From Halomonas alkalisoli (GTDB lineage: Bacteria; Pseudomonadota; Gammaproteobacteria; Pseudomonadales; Halomonadaceae), in NCBI RefSeq assembly GCF_021412585.1, contig NZ_JAKCMI010000023.1, positions 124,001-188,000 of the forward strand: DNA of 64,000 nucleotides, written 5' to 3'. Every line of letters starts with the position of its first letter. Within the stretch, counting starts at the first letter, position 1. The notes below the pieces were generated by a model that was not told the DNA's origin, searched no databases, and was given only the letters and a program-made list of their open reading frames with translations. Positions 38,789 through 48,042 of this stretch are shown one piece after another. A program made the translations under genes and the position numbers.

Positions 38789-41700
38789 ATGCAATACGAG
38801 ACGATCGAGACAGGCAGACAGGATATTCTCAAGCAGCTGCGTGAGCGCCTGGATAGCCGTCTGGAGAAGGAGCGGGCCGACGAGGTGGAAGCCTTTGCCC
38901 GCTATTTCTATGCCACGGTGCCGCTGGAGGACCTGGCCGACCGCCGGCTGGACGATCTCTACGGTGCGACCCTGTCGGTCTGGCACTTCATCCAGCAGCA
39001 CGACCCGACGTCACCCAAGGTGCGGGTCTTCAATCCCGACTTCGAGGAGCACGGCTGGCAGTCGTCACACACCTTCATTGCGGTCCTGCACGAGGACATG
39101 CCGTTTTTGGTCGACTCGGTGCGGATCGAGCTCAACCGTCGCGGCCTCACCGTACATGCGATCCATAACGCCGTGCTGGCGGTGGAGCGGGACGCCGAGC
39201 ACAATCTGAGGCGGGTCTGCTCCCCACGGGAAGAACAGGCCCCGGAACACCGCGAGTCCTTGATCGCCATCGAGATCGACCGTCATTCGGCCCCCGCCTT
39301 GCTGGCCGATATCGAGCGGGCCCTTCACGAGGTCCTGGGCGACGTGCGTATCGCCGTGGGTGACTACGAGGCGATGTGCGACCGGGCGCGGGAGGCCATT
39401 TCAGAGCTTCGCAACGGCTGCCCCGAGGAGGTCGATCCGGACGATCACGAGGAGGCCGTGGCGTTCCTCGAGTGGCTGGTCCGCGACAACTTCACCTTCC
39501 TGGGCTACGACGAGTACACCATCGAGTCCGGCGCCGACGGGGATCGCCTGGCCAGGGTCTCCGGCAGTGAATTGGGCGTGTTTCGTCTCGACCTGCCGCG
39601 CTACCAGGAGCGCATTCGTACCGAGCTGGGCGTCGAAGGCAATCGCTTCGTGCTGGTGCCCCAACTGCTGTCGTTCGCCAAGAGCGCGCATCATGCCCGT
39701 GTGCATCGGCCGACCTACCCGGATTATATCTCCGTCGATCGCTATGACGACCAGGGTCGTGTCATCGGCGAGCATCGCTTCCTGGGGCTATTCACCTCCA
39801 GCGTCTACAACGAATCGCCCCGCAACATTCCGCTGCTGCGGCGCAAGCTCAAGGCGGTGATGGAGATCGCCGGCTTCAACCCCAAGGGCCACAACGGCAA
39901 GCAGCTGCTGCAGATCCTCGAAGTCTATCCGCGTGACGACCTGTTCCAGATCGATACCCAGGAGCTGGCCAGGACGGCGCTGGGCATCCTCGATATACGT
40001 GAACGTCGTCGGGTTCGCATCTTCGTGCGTACCGACCATTCCGGACGCTTCCACTCCTGCCTGGTCTTCGTGCCGCGGGACGTGTTCTCTACGGACCTGC
40101 GCCTGCGTATCCAGCAGATGCTCTGCGAGGAACTCGACGCCACCTTCGGGGATTTCAACACCTATCTCTCCGAGTCGGTGCTGGCCCGGATCCAGTTCAT
40201 CCTGCGTTTCAACACCGACGTGCCCCGGGAAGTCAACCTCAAGCGCCTCGAGGCCAAGATAGCTCAGCTGGCCCGTAGCTGGCGCGATGAGCTGCAGGAA
40301 GCGATGATCGAGGGCTTCGGCGAGGAACAGGCCAATGAGCTGATGGATCGTTTCCGCGATGCCTTCCCCGCCGGCTACCGTGAAGACTTCGGTTCCCGAA
40401 CGGCCGTCTTCGACCTGCAACACCTGGCCGAGCTGGATGAGGGCGAGCCCCTGGCGCTATCGCTCTATCGCCTGGTCGAGGAGGAGGGAAGCGGGGTCAA
40501 CCTCAAGCTGTTCCAGCGCGACCGCCCGATCCCGCTCTCCGACGTGCTGCCTGTCATGGAGAACTTGGGGCTGCGAGTCATCGGCGAGCGCCCTTATGAG
40601 ATCAACACGCCGGACGTTCGTTACCTGCTGCATGACTTCGACCTCGAGCATCACACCAGCACCGAGGTCAGCCTGCAGCAGATGCGCGAGCCCTTCATCG
40701 AGGCGTTTCGGCGGATCTGGGCCGGCGAGGCGGAGAACGACTCGTTCAATCGCCTGATCATCGTCGCCAACCTGGATTGGCGCGAAGTGGCGATGCTGCG
40801 TACCTATGCACGCTACCTCAAGCAGATCCGCTTCGGCATGTCCCAGGACTACATCGCGGCGACCCTGGCCAACCATCCGGAGATCACCCGAGAGCTGGTC
40901 AGGCTCTTCGCGCTGCGCTTCGACCCGGTTCACCGCCCCGACGAGGAGGAGGTGAATGCGTGCATCGAGCGTATCGTCCGCCATCTCGACGGCGTGGCCA
41001 GCCTCAACGACGACCAGCTGCTGCGGCGCTATATGGAGCTGATCCAGGCAACGCTGCGGACCAATTACTATCAGCGCAATGACATGGGACGCGCGAAGGA
41101 CTATATCGCCTACAAGCTCGAACCCCGCCGTATCACCGGGATACCCAAGCCGTGCCCTGCCTATGAAATATTCGTCTGCTCGCCCCGGGTGGAAGGGGTG
41201 CATCTGCGTGGCGGCAAGGTGGCCCGTGGTGGCCTGCGCTGGTCCGACCGGCATGAGGACTACCGCACCGAGGTGCTGGGGCTGGTGAAGGCCCAGCAGG
41301 TCAAGAATGCCGTGATCGTCCCGGTGGGGGCCAAGGGGGGCTTCGTCTGCAAGCGCATGCCCGAGGGTGCCGATCGCGACACCATCCAGCAGGAGGGCAT
41401 CGCCTGCTACAAGACCTTCATCCGCGCCCTGCTCGATATCACCGACAACCGGGTGGGCAGCGAGGTGGTGCCGCCCAGGGACGTGGTGCGCCACGACGAC
41501 GACGACGCCTACCTGGTGGTGGCGGCCGACAAGGGCACCGCCACCTTCTCCGATATCGCCAACGAGATCTCCGCCGATTACGGCCACTGGCTGGGTGATG
41601 CCTTCGCCTCCGGCGGTGCCAACGGCTACGACCACAAGAAGATGGGCATTACCGCCCGTGGCGCCTGGGAGTCGGTGAAGCGCCATTTCCGCAGCCTGGG

Positions 41701-43630
41701 GCTGGATACCCAGCGCGAGGAGTTCAGCGTGCTTGGTATCGGTGACATGGCCGGCGACGTCTTCGGCAACGGCATGCTGCTGTCCGACAAGATCCGCCTG
41801 GTGGGTGCGTTCAACCACCTGCATATCTTCGTCGACCCCAATCCGGATGCCGCGGCCACCTTCGCCGAGCGTCAGCGACTCTTCGCCATGCCGCGCTCGA
41901 GCTGGGAGGATTTCGATGCCGGCCTGATTTCCGAAGGCGGCGGGATCTTCAAGCGCAGCGCCAAGTCAATCGCGATAACGCCACAGATGAAGGAGGTCTT
42001 CGGCATCACCGAGGACCGGCTCTCGCCCAACGACCTGCTTCGCGCCATGCTGCGGTCGCCGGTCGACCTGCTGTGGAACGGCGGGATCGGCACCTACGTG
42101 AAGGCCAGTGACGAGACCGATGCCGAGGTCGGCGACAAGGCCAACGATTCGCTGCGCATCAACGGTCGGGAGCTGAGGTGTCGCGTGGTGGGTGAGGGGG
42201 GCAACCTGGGCCTGACCCAGCGCGGGCGCATGGAAGCCGCCGAAAATGGCGTGAAGGTATTCACGGACTTCATCGACAATGCCGGCGGGGTGAACTGCTC
42301 GGATCATGAGGTCAACATCAAGATCCTCATCGACGAGGTGGTCAAGCGTGGCGACATGACCGACAAGCAGCGTAACCAGCTGCTCGCCGACATGACCGAG
42401 GAGGTCGCCGACCTGGTGATTCTCGACAACTATCGCCAGACCCAGGCGATCTACCTGTCGCAGATGCTGTCTCAGTATGGTATCGCGCCCTATCGTCGCT
42501 TCATCAGCGAGCTGGAAGCCCAGGGGCTCCTGGATCGGGAACTGGAGTTCCTGCCGGTCGACGAGACGATCCAGGAGCGTGCCACTACCGAGCAGGGCAT
42601 GACGCTGCCGGAGCTCTCGGTATTGATCTCCTACTCGAAGAGCGTGCTCAAGGGCGCCGTGCTCGCCTCCGACGTGCCCGACGACCCCTATATCCAGCAG
42701 TATCTGGAGCGGATCTTCCCGCCGGTCCTGGTCGAGCGCTTCCGGGACGAGATGTACGATCACCGCTTGAAGCGCGAGATCGTCACGACCCAGGTGGCCA
42801 ACGACCTGGTCGATCACATGGGCATCGTCTTCGTGCGTCGCCTGATCGACTCCACCGGGGCTAGCCGTGCCGATGTCACCCGTGCCTATATCGTCGCCAG
42901 GGACAGCTTTCAGTTGGCCGACACCTGGGAGCAGATCGAGGCCCTGGACAACCAGGTGCCGAGCGACATCCAGTACGCCATGATGCTCGACCTGATGCGG
43001 CTGATCCGGCGCAGCACCCGCTGGTTCCTGCGCCAGCGGCTGGGGCTCTCCACCCGGGATGCCATCGAGTACTTTGCGCCCCGGGTGGCACAGCTTCAGG
43101 AAAGCATTGGCGAGCTGCTCCGCGGTGAAGAGCATGAGCGCTGGGAACTCAAGCGCAACGAACTGATCGAGGCGGGTGTGCCGGAAGGCCTGGCCTGCAC
43201 CGTGGCGGCGGCGGGAAGCCTGTACGGGGCACTGGGCGTCATACAGGCGGCACGTCAGAGCGATGAGAAGCCGCAGCGTGTCGCCGAGGTCTTCTATGAG
43301 ATCGGCAGCCGGCTGGAGCTTCCGTGGATGATTCAGCAGGTGACCAACCTCGAGGTGGGTGACAGCTGGCAGGCCCAGGCCCGCGAGACCTTCCGCGACG
43401 ATATCGACCGCCAGCAGCTGGCACTGACGGTCAGCGTGCTGAAAACGGAGGATGGCCGCGAGCCGGAGGATAGGGTCGACAACTGGCTGCAGATGCACAG
43501 CTCCCTGCATGAGCGCTGGTGTCGTTTGATCGCCGAAGTGCGCAGCGGCGCCAGCCAGGCCAGCTTCCCGCTGTTTGCCGTGGCGGTCCGCGAGCTGGTC
43601 GACCTGGCGGAGAGCAACGGCGAGAGCTGA
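38789..43630 (+). CDS. NAD-specific glutamate dehydrogenase, large (L_180) class
   Basis: A 1613-residue enzyme that deaminates glutamate to 2-oxoglutarate with NAD+. This class (Pseudomonas GdhB, Streptomyces) has a long N-terminal regulatory region with ACT-like parts, a central catalytic domain and a long C-terminal region. The catalytic signature is GGKVARGGLRWSDRHEDYRT followed by KNAVIVPVGAKGGFV (about residues 810-855); the Rossmann part has GIGDMAGDVFGNGML. It probably serves amino-acid catabolism or osmolyte turnover. About 207 bp before it hold no gene I can support. A terminator follows. Confidence 0.94.
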   Translation: MQYETIETGRQDILKQLRERLDSRLEKERADEVEAFARYFYATVPLEDLADRRLDDLYGATLSVWHFIQQHDPTSPKVRVFNPDFEEHGWQSSHTFIAVLHEDMPFLVDSVRIELNRRGLTVHAIHNAVLAVERDAEHNLRRVCSPREEQAPEHRESLIAIEIDRHSAPALLADIERALHEVLGDVRIAVGDYEAMCDRAREAISELRNGCPEEVDPDDHEEAVAFLEWLVRDNFTFLGYDEYTIESGADGDRLARVSGSELGVFRLDLPRYQERIRTELGVEGNRFVLVPQLLSFAKSAHHARVHRPTYPDYISVDRYDDQGRVIGEHRFLGLFTSSVYNESPRNIPLLRRKLKAVMEIAGFNPKGHNGKQLLQILEVYPRDDLFQIDTQELARTALGILDIRERRRVRIFVRTDHSGRFHSCLVFVPRDVFSTDLRLRIQQMLCEELDATFGDFNTYLSESVLARIQFILRFNTDVPREVNLKRLEAKIAQLARSWRDELQEAMIEGFGEEQANELMDRFRDAFPAGYREDFGSRTAVFDLQHLAELDEGEPLALSLYRLVEEEGSGVNLKLFQRDRPIPLSDVLPVMENLGLRVIGERPYEINTPDVRYLLHDFDLEHHTSTEVSLQQMREPFIEAFRRIWAGEAENDSFNRLIIVANLDWREVAMLRTYARYLKQIRFGMSQDYIAATLANHPEITRELVRLFALRFDPVHRPDEEEVNACIERIVRHLDGVASLNDDQLLRRYMELIQATLRTNYYQRNDMGRAKDYIAYKLEPRRITGIPKPCPAYEIFVCSPRVEGVHLRGGKVARGGLRWSDRHEDYRTEVLGLVKAQQVKNAVIVPVGAKGGFVCKRMPEGADRDTIQQEGIACYKTFIRALLDITDNRVGSEVVPPRDVVRHDDDDAYLVVAADKGTATFSDIANEISADYGHWLGDAFASGGANGYDHKKMGITARGAWESVKRHFRSLGLDTQREEFSVLGIGDMAGDVFGNGMLLSDKIRLVGAFNHLHIFVDPNPDAAATFAERQRLFAMPRSSWEDFDAGLISEGGGIFKRSAKSIAITPQMKEVFGITEDRLSPNDLLRAMLRSPVDLLWNGGIGTYVKASDETDAEVGDKANDSLRINGRELRCRVVGEGGNLGLTQRGRMEAAENGVKVFTDFIDNAGGVNCSDHEVNIKILIDEVVKRGDMTDKQRNQLLADMTEEVADLVILDNYRQTQAIYLSQMLSQYGIAPYRRFISELEAQGLLDRELEFLPVDETIQERATTEQGMTLPELSVLISYSKSVLKGAVLASDVPDDPYIQQYLERIFPPVLVERFRDEMYDHRLKREIVTTQVANDLVDHMGIVFVRRLIDSTGASRADVTRAYIVARDSFQLADTWEQIEALDNQVPSDIQYAMMLDLMRLIRRSTRWFLRQRLGLSTRDAIEYFAPRVAQLQESIGELLRGEEHERWELKRNELIEAGVPEGLACTVAAAGSLYGALGVIQAARQSDEKPQRVAEVFYEIGSRLELPWMIQQVTNLEVGDSWQAQARETFRDDIDRQQLALTVSVLKTEDGREPEDRVDNWLQMHSSLHERWCRLIAEVRSGASQASFPLFAVAVRELVDLAESNGES

Positions 43631-43687
43631 CCGGCCCGGTCGCTCAGGCCGTCTCACCATCAAGGCTGCCTCGTCATCAAGGCAACG

Positions 43688-43707
43688 AACCCCGCTACGG
43701 CGGGGTT
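43688..43707 (+). terminator. Terminator after the glutamate dehydrogenase gene
   Basis: AACCCCGC and GCGGGGTT (8 bp) enclose a 4-base loop, 57 bases after the stop. The pyrD promoter follows directly. Confidence 0.7.
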
Positions 43708-43729
43708 CGTCGTCATGGGCGGGCAGCAC

Positions 43730-43738
43730 TGCTATAAT
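43730..43738 (+). promoter_or_regulatory. Extended -10 promoter of pyrD
   Basis: TGCTATAAT is a consensus extended -10 box followed by CGCGCCCGCC, a GC-rich discriminator. The ATG lies 51 bases downstream. Confidence 0.65.
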
Positions 43739-43789
43739 CGCGCCCGCCTGTTGTCCTTGACCTGTCGTCCTAGACCCCTGGAGATGCCC

Positions 43790-44809
43790 ATGTATGCGCT
43801 TGCCCGTTCGATCCTGTTTCGACTCGATGCCGAAACCGCACACGGGTACGCACTCTCGGCACTGGACCTGGCGCATCGCCTGAAGCTGGCCGCACGGCTG
43901 GGTGGGGCGCGGGTCGACGATCCGGTGGAGCTGATGGGGCTGCGGTTTCCCAACCGGGTCGGGCTGGCGGCGGGGCTGGACAAGAACGCCGACCACCTCG
44001 ATGCCCTGGGCGCGCTGGGGTTCGGCTTCGTCGAGGTGGGGACCGTGACGCCGCGGCCCCAGGAGGGCAACCCGAAGCCTCGCCTGTTTCGCCTGCCGGA
44101 GCAGGAGGCGATCATCAATCGCATGGGCTTCAACAATGCCGGGATCGATCACCTGGTGGCCCAGGTGAAGAAGAGCCGCTTCGATGGCGTCATCGGCATC
44201 AATATCGGCAAGAACCTGACCACCCCGGTGGAGCAGGCGGTGGATGACTACCTGGTCTGCCTGGAAAAGGCCCATGCCCACGCCCACTACGTGACCGTCA
44301 ATATCTCGTCGCCCAATACGCCGGGGCTGCGCAACCTTCAGTTCGGGGAGCACCTGGATGCCTTGCTGGGCACCCTGCGCGAAGCCGGAAGCCGGCTGGA
44401 TCAGCAGGCGGGGCGCCGGGTACCCCTGGCGGTCAAGATCGCGCCGGACATGACGCCCGAGGAAGTGGGGCTGGTCGCCGCCAGTATTTCGGCCAATGGC
44501 ATCGATGCGGTGATCGCCACCAACACCACCGTGTCGAGGGAAGCCGTCGCCGGGCTGGCGCATGCCGACGAGCAGGGCGGGCTGTCGGGGCGTCCCGTGT
44601 TCGAGCCCTCCAACACCGTCATTCGCGAGCTGCGGCGCCACCTGCCCGAGATGCCCATCGTCGGCGTGGGGGGAATCGACAGCGGTGAGGCGGCCTTGGC
44701 CAAGGTGGCGTCCGGTGCCGATCTGGTCCAACTCTATTCGGGCTTCATCTATCGCGGCCCGGCCCTGGTCGGGGAGTGTGCCGAGGCGCTCAAGGCGGCG
44801 CGGGGCTGA
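43790..44809 (+). CDS. pyrD: Dihydroorotate dehydrogenase, class 2 (quinone)
   Basis: A 339-residue membrane-associated FMN enzyme of pyrimidine synthesis that passes electrons to quinone. The N-terminal amphipathic helix pair (about residues 1-40) marks class 2. FMN and substrate blocks include GLAAGLDKNAD, RMGFNNAG, NISSPNTPGLR and the catalytic Ser in that stretch, plus VGVGGIDSG near the end. The ATG at 43790 has GGAG 6 bases upstream; the frame opens earlier at 43715. Neighbours rmf and rlmKL match the pyrD-rlmL region of E. coli. Confidence 0.94.
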   Translation: MYALARSILFRLDAETAHGYALSALDLAHRLKLAARLGGARVDDPVELMGLRFPNRVGLAAGLDKNADHLDALGALGFGFVEVGTVTPRPQEGNPKPRLFRLPEQEAIINRMGFNNAGIDHLVAQVKKSRFDGVIGINIGKNLTTPVEQAVDDYLVCLEKAHAHAHYVTVNISSPNTPGLRNLQFGEHLDALLGTLREAGSRLDQQAGRRVPLAVKIAPDMTPEEVGLVAASISANGIDAVIATNTTVSREAVAGLAHADEQGGLSGRPVFEPSNTVIRELRRHLPEMPIVGVGGIDSGEAALAKVASGADLVQLYSGFIYRGPALVGECAEALKAARG

Positions 44810-44843
44810 GAAAAGACGAGAGGGAAGGGGTGGAGATACAAGA

Positions 44844-44869
44844 AAGCCCGTGAAGCGACTCACGGGCTT
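44844..44869. terminator. Bidirectional terminator between pyrD and rmf
   Basis: A 10-bp perfect stem AAGCCCGTGA/TCACGGGCTT with a 6-base loop. It can serve pyrD on the plus strand and rmf on the minus strand, where it is followed by T-rich sequence. Confidence 0.8.
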
Positions 44870-44925
44870 GTGTCGTCACCGCCTCGGATGGGCGGCAAGG
44901 GACGGTTGATTGGGTGGGAAATGCG

Positions 44926-45132
44926 TTACAACACCATGGGGTTCTTGTGAATGCCGGAGACGCCGGTCATACCGGCCCACTGATCCCCACGGCCTTCACG
45001 CCAACCACTCATCCAGTATTCACGTATATTGACATCCTGACTGGGACAGTCGTCGCGGGAGCGCCCGGAAATGCCTGCCTTGTAGCCATGGAGGTAGGCG
45101 CGCTGGAAGCGATCACGTTTCTGTCTTTTCAT
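44926..45132 (-). CDS. rmf: Ribosome modulation factor
   Basis: A 68-residue basic protein that pairs 70S ribosomes into inactive 100S dimers in stationary phase. The start MKRQKRDRFQRAY is nearly identical to E. coli RMF, and the GWREGRGDQWAGMTG tail is the pseudomonad-type extension. The frame extends upstream to 45270, but the ATG at 45132 has AGAGG about 7 bases before it and begins the family sequence. It is divergent from rlmKL. A promoter and a perfect palindrome lie upstream. Confidence 0.93.
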   Translation of the reverse strand: MKRQKRDRFQRAYLHGYKAGISGRSRDDCPSQDVNIREYWMSGWREGRGDQWAGMTGVSGIHKNPMVL

Positions 45133-45207
45133 CGGATGACCTCTCGTAAAGGTACCAATTTGGGGCGCACGACATGTACGACCCGACGTTCCACCGCCCG
45201 CATAACC

Positions 45208-45236
45208 GTGTAAAACGGCAGAGCGAATGGGTGCAA
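45208..45236 (-). promoter_or_regulatory. Probable rmf promoter
   Basis: On the minus strand TTGCAC (45231-45236) and TTACAC (45208-45213) are separated by exactly 17 bases. The start point would fall near 45201, giving a leader of about 70 bases. Confidence 0.55.
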
Positions 45237-45284
45237 GTCCAAACAGGACTCGCCAAGAGAACGCATGCATCCTTACAGTAGCTA

Positions 45285-45300
45285 CTAAGACTAGTCTTAG
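45285..45300. promoter_or_regulatory. Perfect 16-bp palindrome between rmf and rlmKL
   Basis: CTAAGACTAGTCTTAG is fully self-complementary. It lies about 50 bp upstream of the predicted rmf -35 box and about 100 bp before rlmKL, in the divergent gap, so it is a candidate operator for one or both genes. Confidence 0.6.
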
Positions 45301-45399
45301 CGCATTTCGGGTGTCATTGTCGACCTATCTTTCGTCAAAAGCCGGACTCAATTTTGTAACAAAAGGAACATGCCCGACCCGAGGGGCGGGAACGACACC

Positions 45400-47595
45400 A
45401 TGAGCGAGTCACTCCAAACCGAACCCCATGCCTTCCTGGCCACTTGCCCCAAGGGGCTCGAAGAGCTGCTGGCCGACGAGCTCCGTGCCCTGGGCGCCGA
45501 GCCGATCAAGACCACCGTGGCCGGCGTCCACTTCCAGGGCGACCTGGCAGCCGCCTATCGTGCCTGCCTCTGGTCGCGCTTGGCCAATCGCATCGTGCTC
45601 TGCCTGGTGCGCGAGGAGGGCATCGAGAGCCCCGATTCGTTGCGCCAGGCGGTCACCACCGTGGACTGGGCCCGCCACCTGCGAGCCGGTGCCTCGCTGG
45701 CGGTGGATTTCCATGGCCGCTCGGAGCAGATCCGCCATACCCGCTTCGGTGCCCAGACCGTCAAGGACGGTGTGGTCGATGCCCTGCAGACGGCGGGAAG
45801 GCCGCGGCCCGATGTCGACTTGAAGGACCCGGACCTTCGCCTCTATGCCAACCTTCATCGCGGCCGACTGACGCTTGGCGTGGATCTCTCCGGAGAGAGC
45901 CTGCATCGCCGTGGCTACCGTCGTGACGTCGGCCATGCGCCGCTGAAGGAAAACCTCGCCGCTGCCCTGCTGCTGCGGGCCGGATGGCAGGAGCGCCTGC
46001 GTGCCGGTGAACACCTGGTGGACCCCCTCTGCGGTGCCGGCACCCTGCTGATCGAAGCGGCGCTGATGGCCGCCGACATGGCCCCCAACCTGAGTCGGGT
46101 ACGCTTCGGCTTTCACGGCTGGGCACAGCACGACGAGGCGCTGTGGGCAGAGCTCAGGCGCGAGGCGGAAGCGCGCGCCAGCATCGGCCGCAAGCGCTGC
46201 CGCAACCGCTTGTTCGGCTTCGACCAGAGCCCACCGGCGCTGGCCGCGGCCAAGGCCAATGCCATGCGAGCCGGCATTCCGGCCCTTGTCACGTTCAAGG
46301 GCGCCTCGCTGGAACAGCTCCAGCGCCCCGACGAGCTCGATGAGGCGGCGCAGGGGCTGGTGATCGCCAACCCTCCCTATGGGGAGCGCCTGGGGGAATT
46401 ACCCGAGCTGGTGGCGCTCTATGCCGAACTGGGCGAGGGGGTGCGCCGCGCCTTCCCCGGCTGGCGCCTGGCCGTCTTCACCGGCAACCCCGATCTTGGC
46501 CATCGCATCGGGCTGCGGGCCGACAAGCAGTACTCGCTGAAGAACGGGCCGCTCGATGCCAAGCTGCTGTTGATGAACGTGACGCCGGCTGCCGGCACGG
46601 ATAGTCCGGTGAAAGCGGAAGGGCCGGTGCGCAGCGAAGGAGCGCAGATGTTCGCCAACCGCCTGGAGAAGAACCGCAAGCGGTTGAAGAAGTGGCTCAA
46701 GCAGTCCGGCGAGACCTGTTACCGGCTCTATGACGCCGACATGCCGGAGTATGCCCTGGCCATCGATGTCTATGACGACCGGGTCCACGTACAGGAGTAT
46801 GCGCCGCCCCGTTCGGTGAATGCCGACCAGGCCCAGAAGCGTCTCTTCGATGCCCTGCAGGTGATTCCCGAGGTGCTGGGCATCGACTCGAGCCGGGTGG
46901 TGATCAAGCGCCGCGAGAAGCAGAGTGGCAAGGAGCAGTATCGCAAGCAGGCCAGCACCGGGGAGCGTTTCCAGGTGCGCGAGGGGCGTGCCCGGCTGTG
47001 GGTCAATCTGCGTGACTATCTCGATACCGGCCTGTTCCTCGACCACCGTCCGGTGCGGCGCATGCTGGCCGAGATGGCGCCCGGCACGCGCTTTCTCAAC
47101 CTGTTCTGCTATACCGCCGTGGCCACGGTTCAGGCGGCCCTGGGCACCGAGGAGGCGGGTGGCGCATCGGACAGCATCAGCGTCGACCTCTCCAATACCT
47201 ACCTGGAGTGGGCGCGGGACAACTTTGCCTTGAACGGACTCGATCCGGCGCGGCACCGGGTGGTACGCGACGACTGCCTGCGCTGGCTGGAGACCGCCAG
47301 GGCGCAGTTCGACCTGATCTTCCTCGACCCGCCCACCTTCTCCAACTCCAAGAAGATGGACGGTACCCTGGACGTGCAGCGCGACCATGGTCGGTTGTTG
47401 GAGCTGGCCATGGCGCGCCTGGCCCCTGGCGGAACCCTGGTGTTCTCTAACAATCAGCGCCGCTTCCAGCTAGATCCGGAGCTGGCCGAGCGCTATGCGG
47501 TACAGGAAATTTCGGCCAAGACGTTCGATCCGGATTTTCAACGGCGCCCCGACCTGCATCACTGCTTCCTGATTCGCCACCGGGAGGGCGCATGA
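45400..47595 (+). CDS. rlmL: Bifunctional 23S rRNA (guanine) methyltransferase RlmKL
   Basis: A fused enzyme of about 731 residues. The N-terminal half (THUMP domain, then a methyltransferase with VIANPPYGERL) makes m2G2445. The C-terminal half (SAM motif RFLNLFCYTAVAT, DPPTFSNSKKMDG) makes m7G2069 of 23S rRNA. Both halves are complete. The ATG at 45400 puts GLEELLADEL at the usual position; an upstream ATG at 45370 (AAGGA only 3 bases away) would add 10 residues. The glutaredoxin-like gene overlaps its end by 4 bases. Confidence 0.94.
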   Translation: MSESLQTEPHAFLATCPKGLEELLADELRALGAEPIKTTVAGVHFQGDLAAAYRACLWSRLANRIVLCLVREEGIESPDSLRQAVTTVDWARHLRAGASLAVDFHGRSEQIRHTRFGAQTVKDGVVDALQTAGRPRPDVDLKDPDLRLYANLHRGRLTLGVDLSGESLHRRGYRRDVGHAPLKENLAAALLLRAGWQERLRAGEHLVDPLCGAGTLLIEAALMAADMAPNLSRVRFGFHGWAQHDEALWAELRREAEARASIGRKRCRNRLFGFDQSPPALAAAKANAMRAGIPALVTFKGASLEQLQRPDELDEAAQGLVIANPPYGERLGELPELVALYAELGEGVRRAFPGWRLAVFTGNPDLGHRIGLRADKQYSLKNGPLDAKLLLMNVTPAAGTDSPVKAEGPVRSEGAQMFANRLEKNRKRLKKWLKQSGETCYRLYDADMPEYALAIDVYDDRVHVQEYAPPRSVNADQAQKRLFDALQVIPEVLGIDSSRVVIKRREKQSGKEQYRKQASTGERFQVREGRARLWVNLRDYLDTGLFLDHRPVRRMLAEMAPGTRFLNLFCYTAVATVQAALGTEEAGGASDSISVDLSNTYLEWARDNFALNGLDPARHRVVRDDCLRWLETARAQFDLIFLDPPTFSNSKKMDGTLDVQRDHGRLLELAMARLAPGGTLVFSNNQRRFQLDPELAERYAVQEISAKTFDPDFQRRPDLHHCFLIRHREGA

Positions 47596-47939
47596 TTCGA
47601 CTGAGGCTCTACACCACCCTGGGCTGCCATCTCTGCGAGCGGCAGGAGTCCCTGCTGACCTTGCTGCTGCAGGGTGAATACCACCTCGAGAAGGTCGAGA
47701 TCAGCGAAGATGATGCCCTCATCGAACGCTACGGGGTGCGCATACCGGTACTGGCGGACGAGGCGGGCAAGGAGCTCGACCGCGGCTTCGAGCCGCCGCG
47801 CCTGGCGGCGTGGCTGGCCGAGCGTCACTGGTTGAATGAGGCCGCCTGGCAGCGGCTGAATGCGGGCGAGCTCGAGCCACAGGAGGCAGAGCGGAAACCG
47901 CCGGCCCCGCGCCCCGGGGGGCGGCGCTACCTCCTCTGA
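47592..47939 (+). CDS. Glutaredoxin-like thioredoxin-fold protein (DUF836 type)
   Basis: A 115-residue protein. The thioredoxin-fold redox motif is CHLC (Cys12, Cys15) right after the first strand LRLYTTLGCHLCE; the cis-Pro lies in GVRIPVLAD. This is the small glutaredoxin-like family PF05768. The C-terminal 35 residues are Pro/Arg-rich and probably disordered. It overlaps rlmKL by 4 bases (ATGA), so translation is coupled. The partner is unknown. Confidence 0.82.
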   Translation: MIRLRLYTTLGCHLCERQESLLTLLLQGEYHLEKVEISEDDALIERYGVRIPVLADEAGKELDRGFEPPRLAAWLAERHWLNEAAWQRLNAGELEPQEAERKPPAPRPGGRRYLL

Positions 47940-48042
47940 GTCGGATACGTTGACCCAACGTAAGCCAGTGGGCTGCTGCGCGGTGGTATGACATCCGCGT
48001 TTTAGCAACAATCGTGAAGCATGGCTTCGAAAGCTCAGGGGG

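Noticed and set aside
41966..44863. Minus-strand open frame of 965 codons opposite the glutamate dehydrogenase and pyrD genes
   Set aside because: It is antisense to two clearly coding genes, spans both and their gap, and has repetitive His/Gln/Gly-rich content typical of GC-rich shadow frames.
44926..45132. The C-terminal extension of RMF as a novelty
   Set aside because: As I recall, pseudomonad RMF proteins carry a similar GMTG-x-x-GIH tail, so it is clade-typical rather than new.
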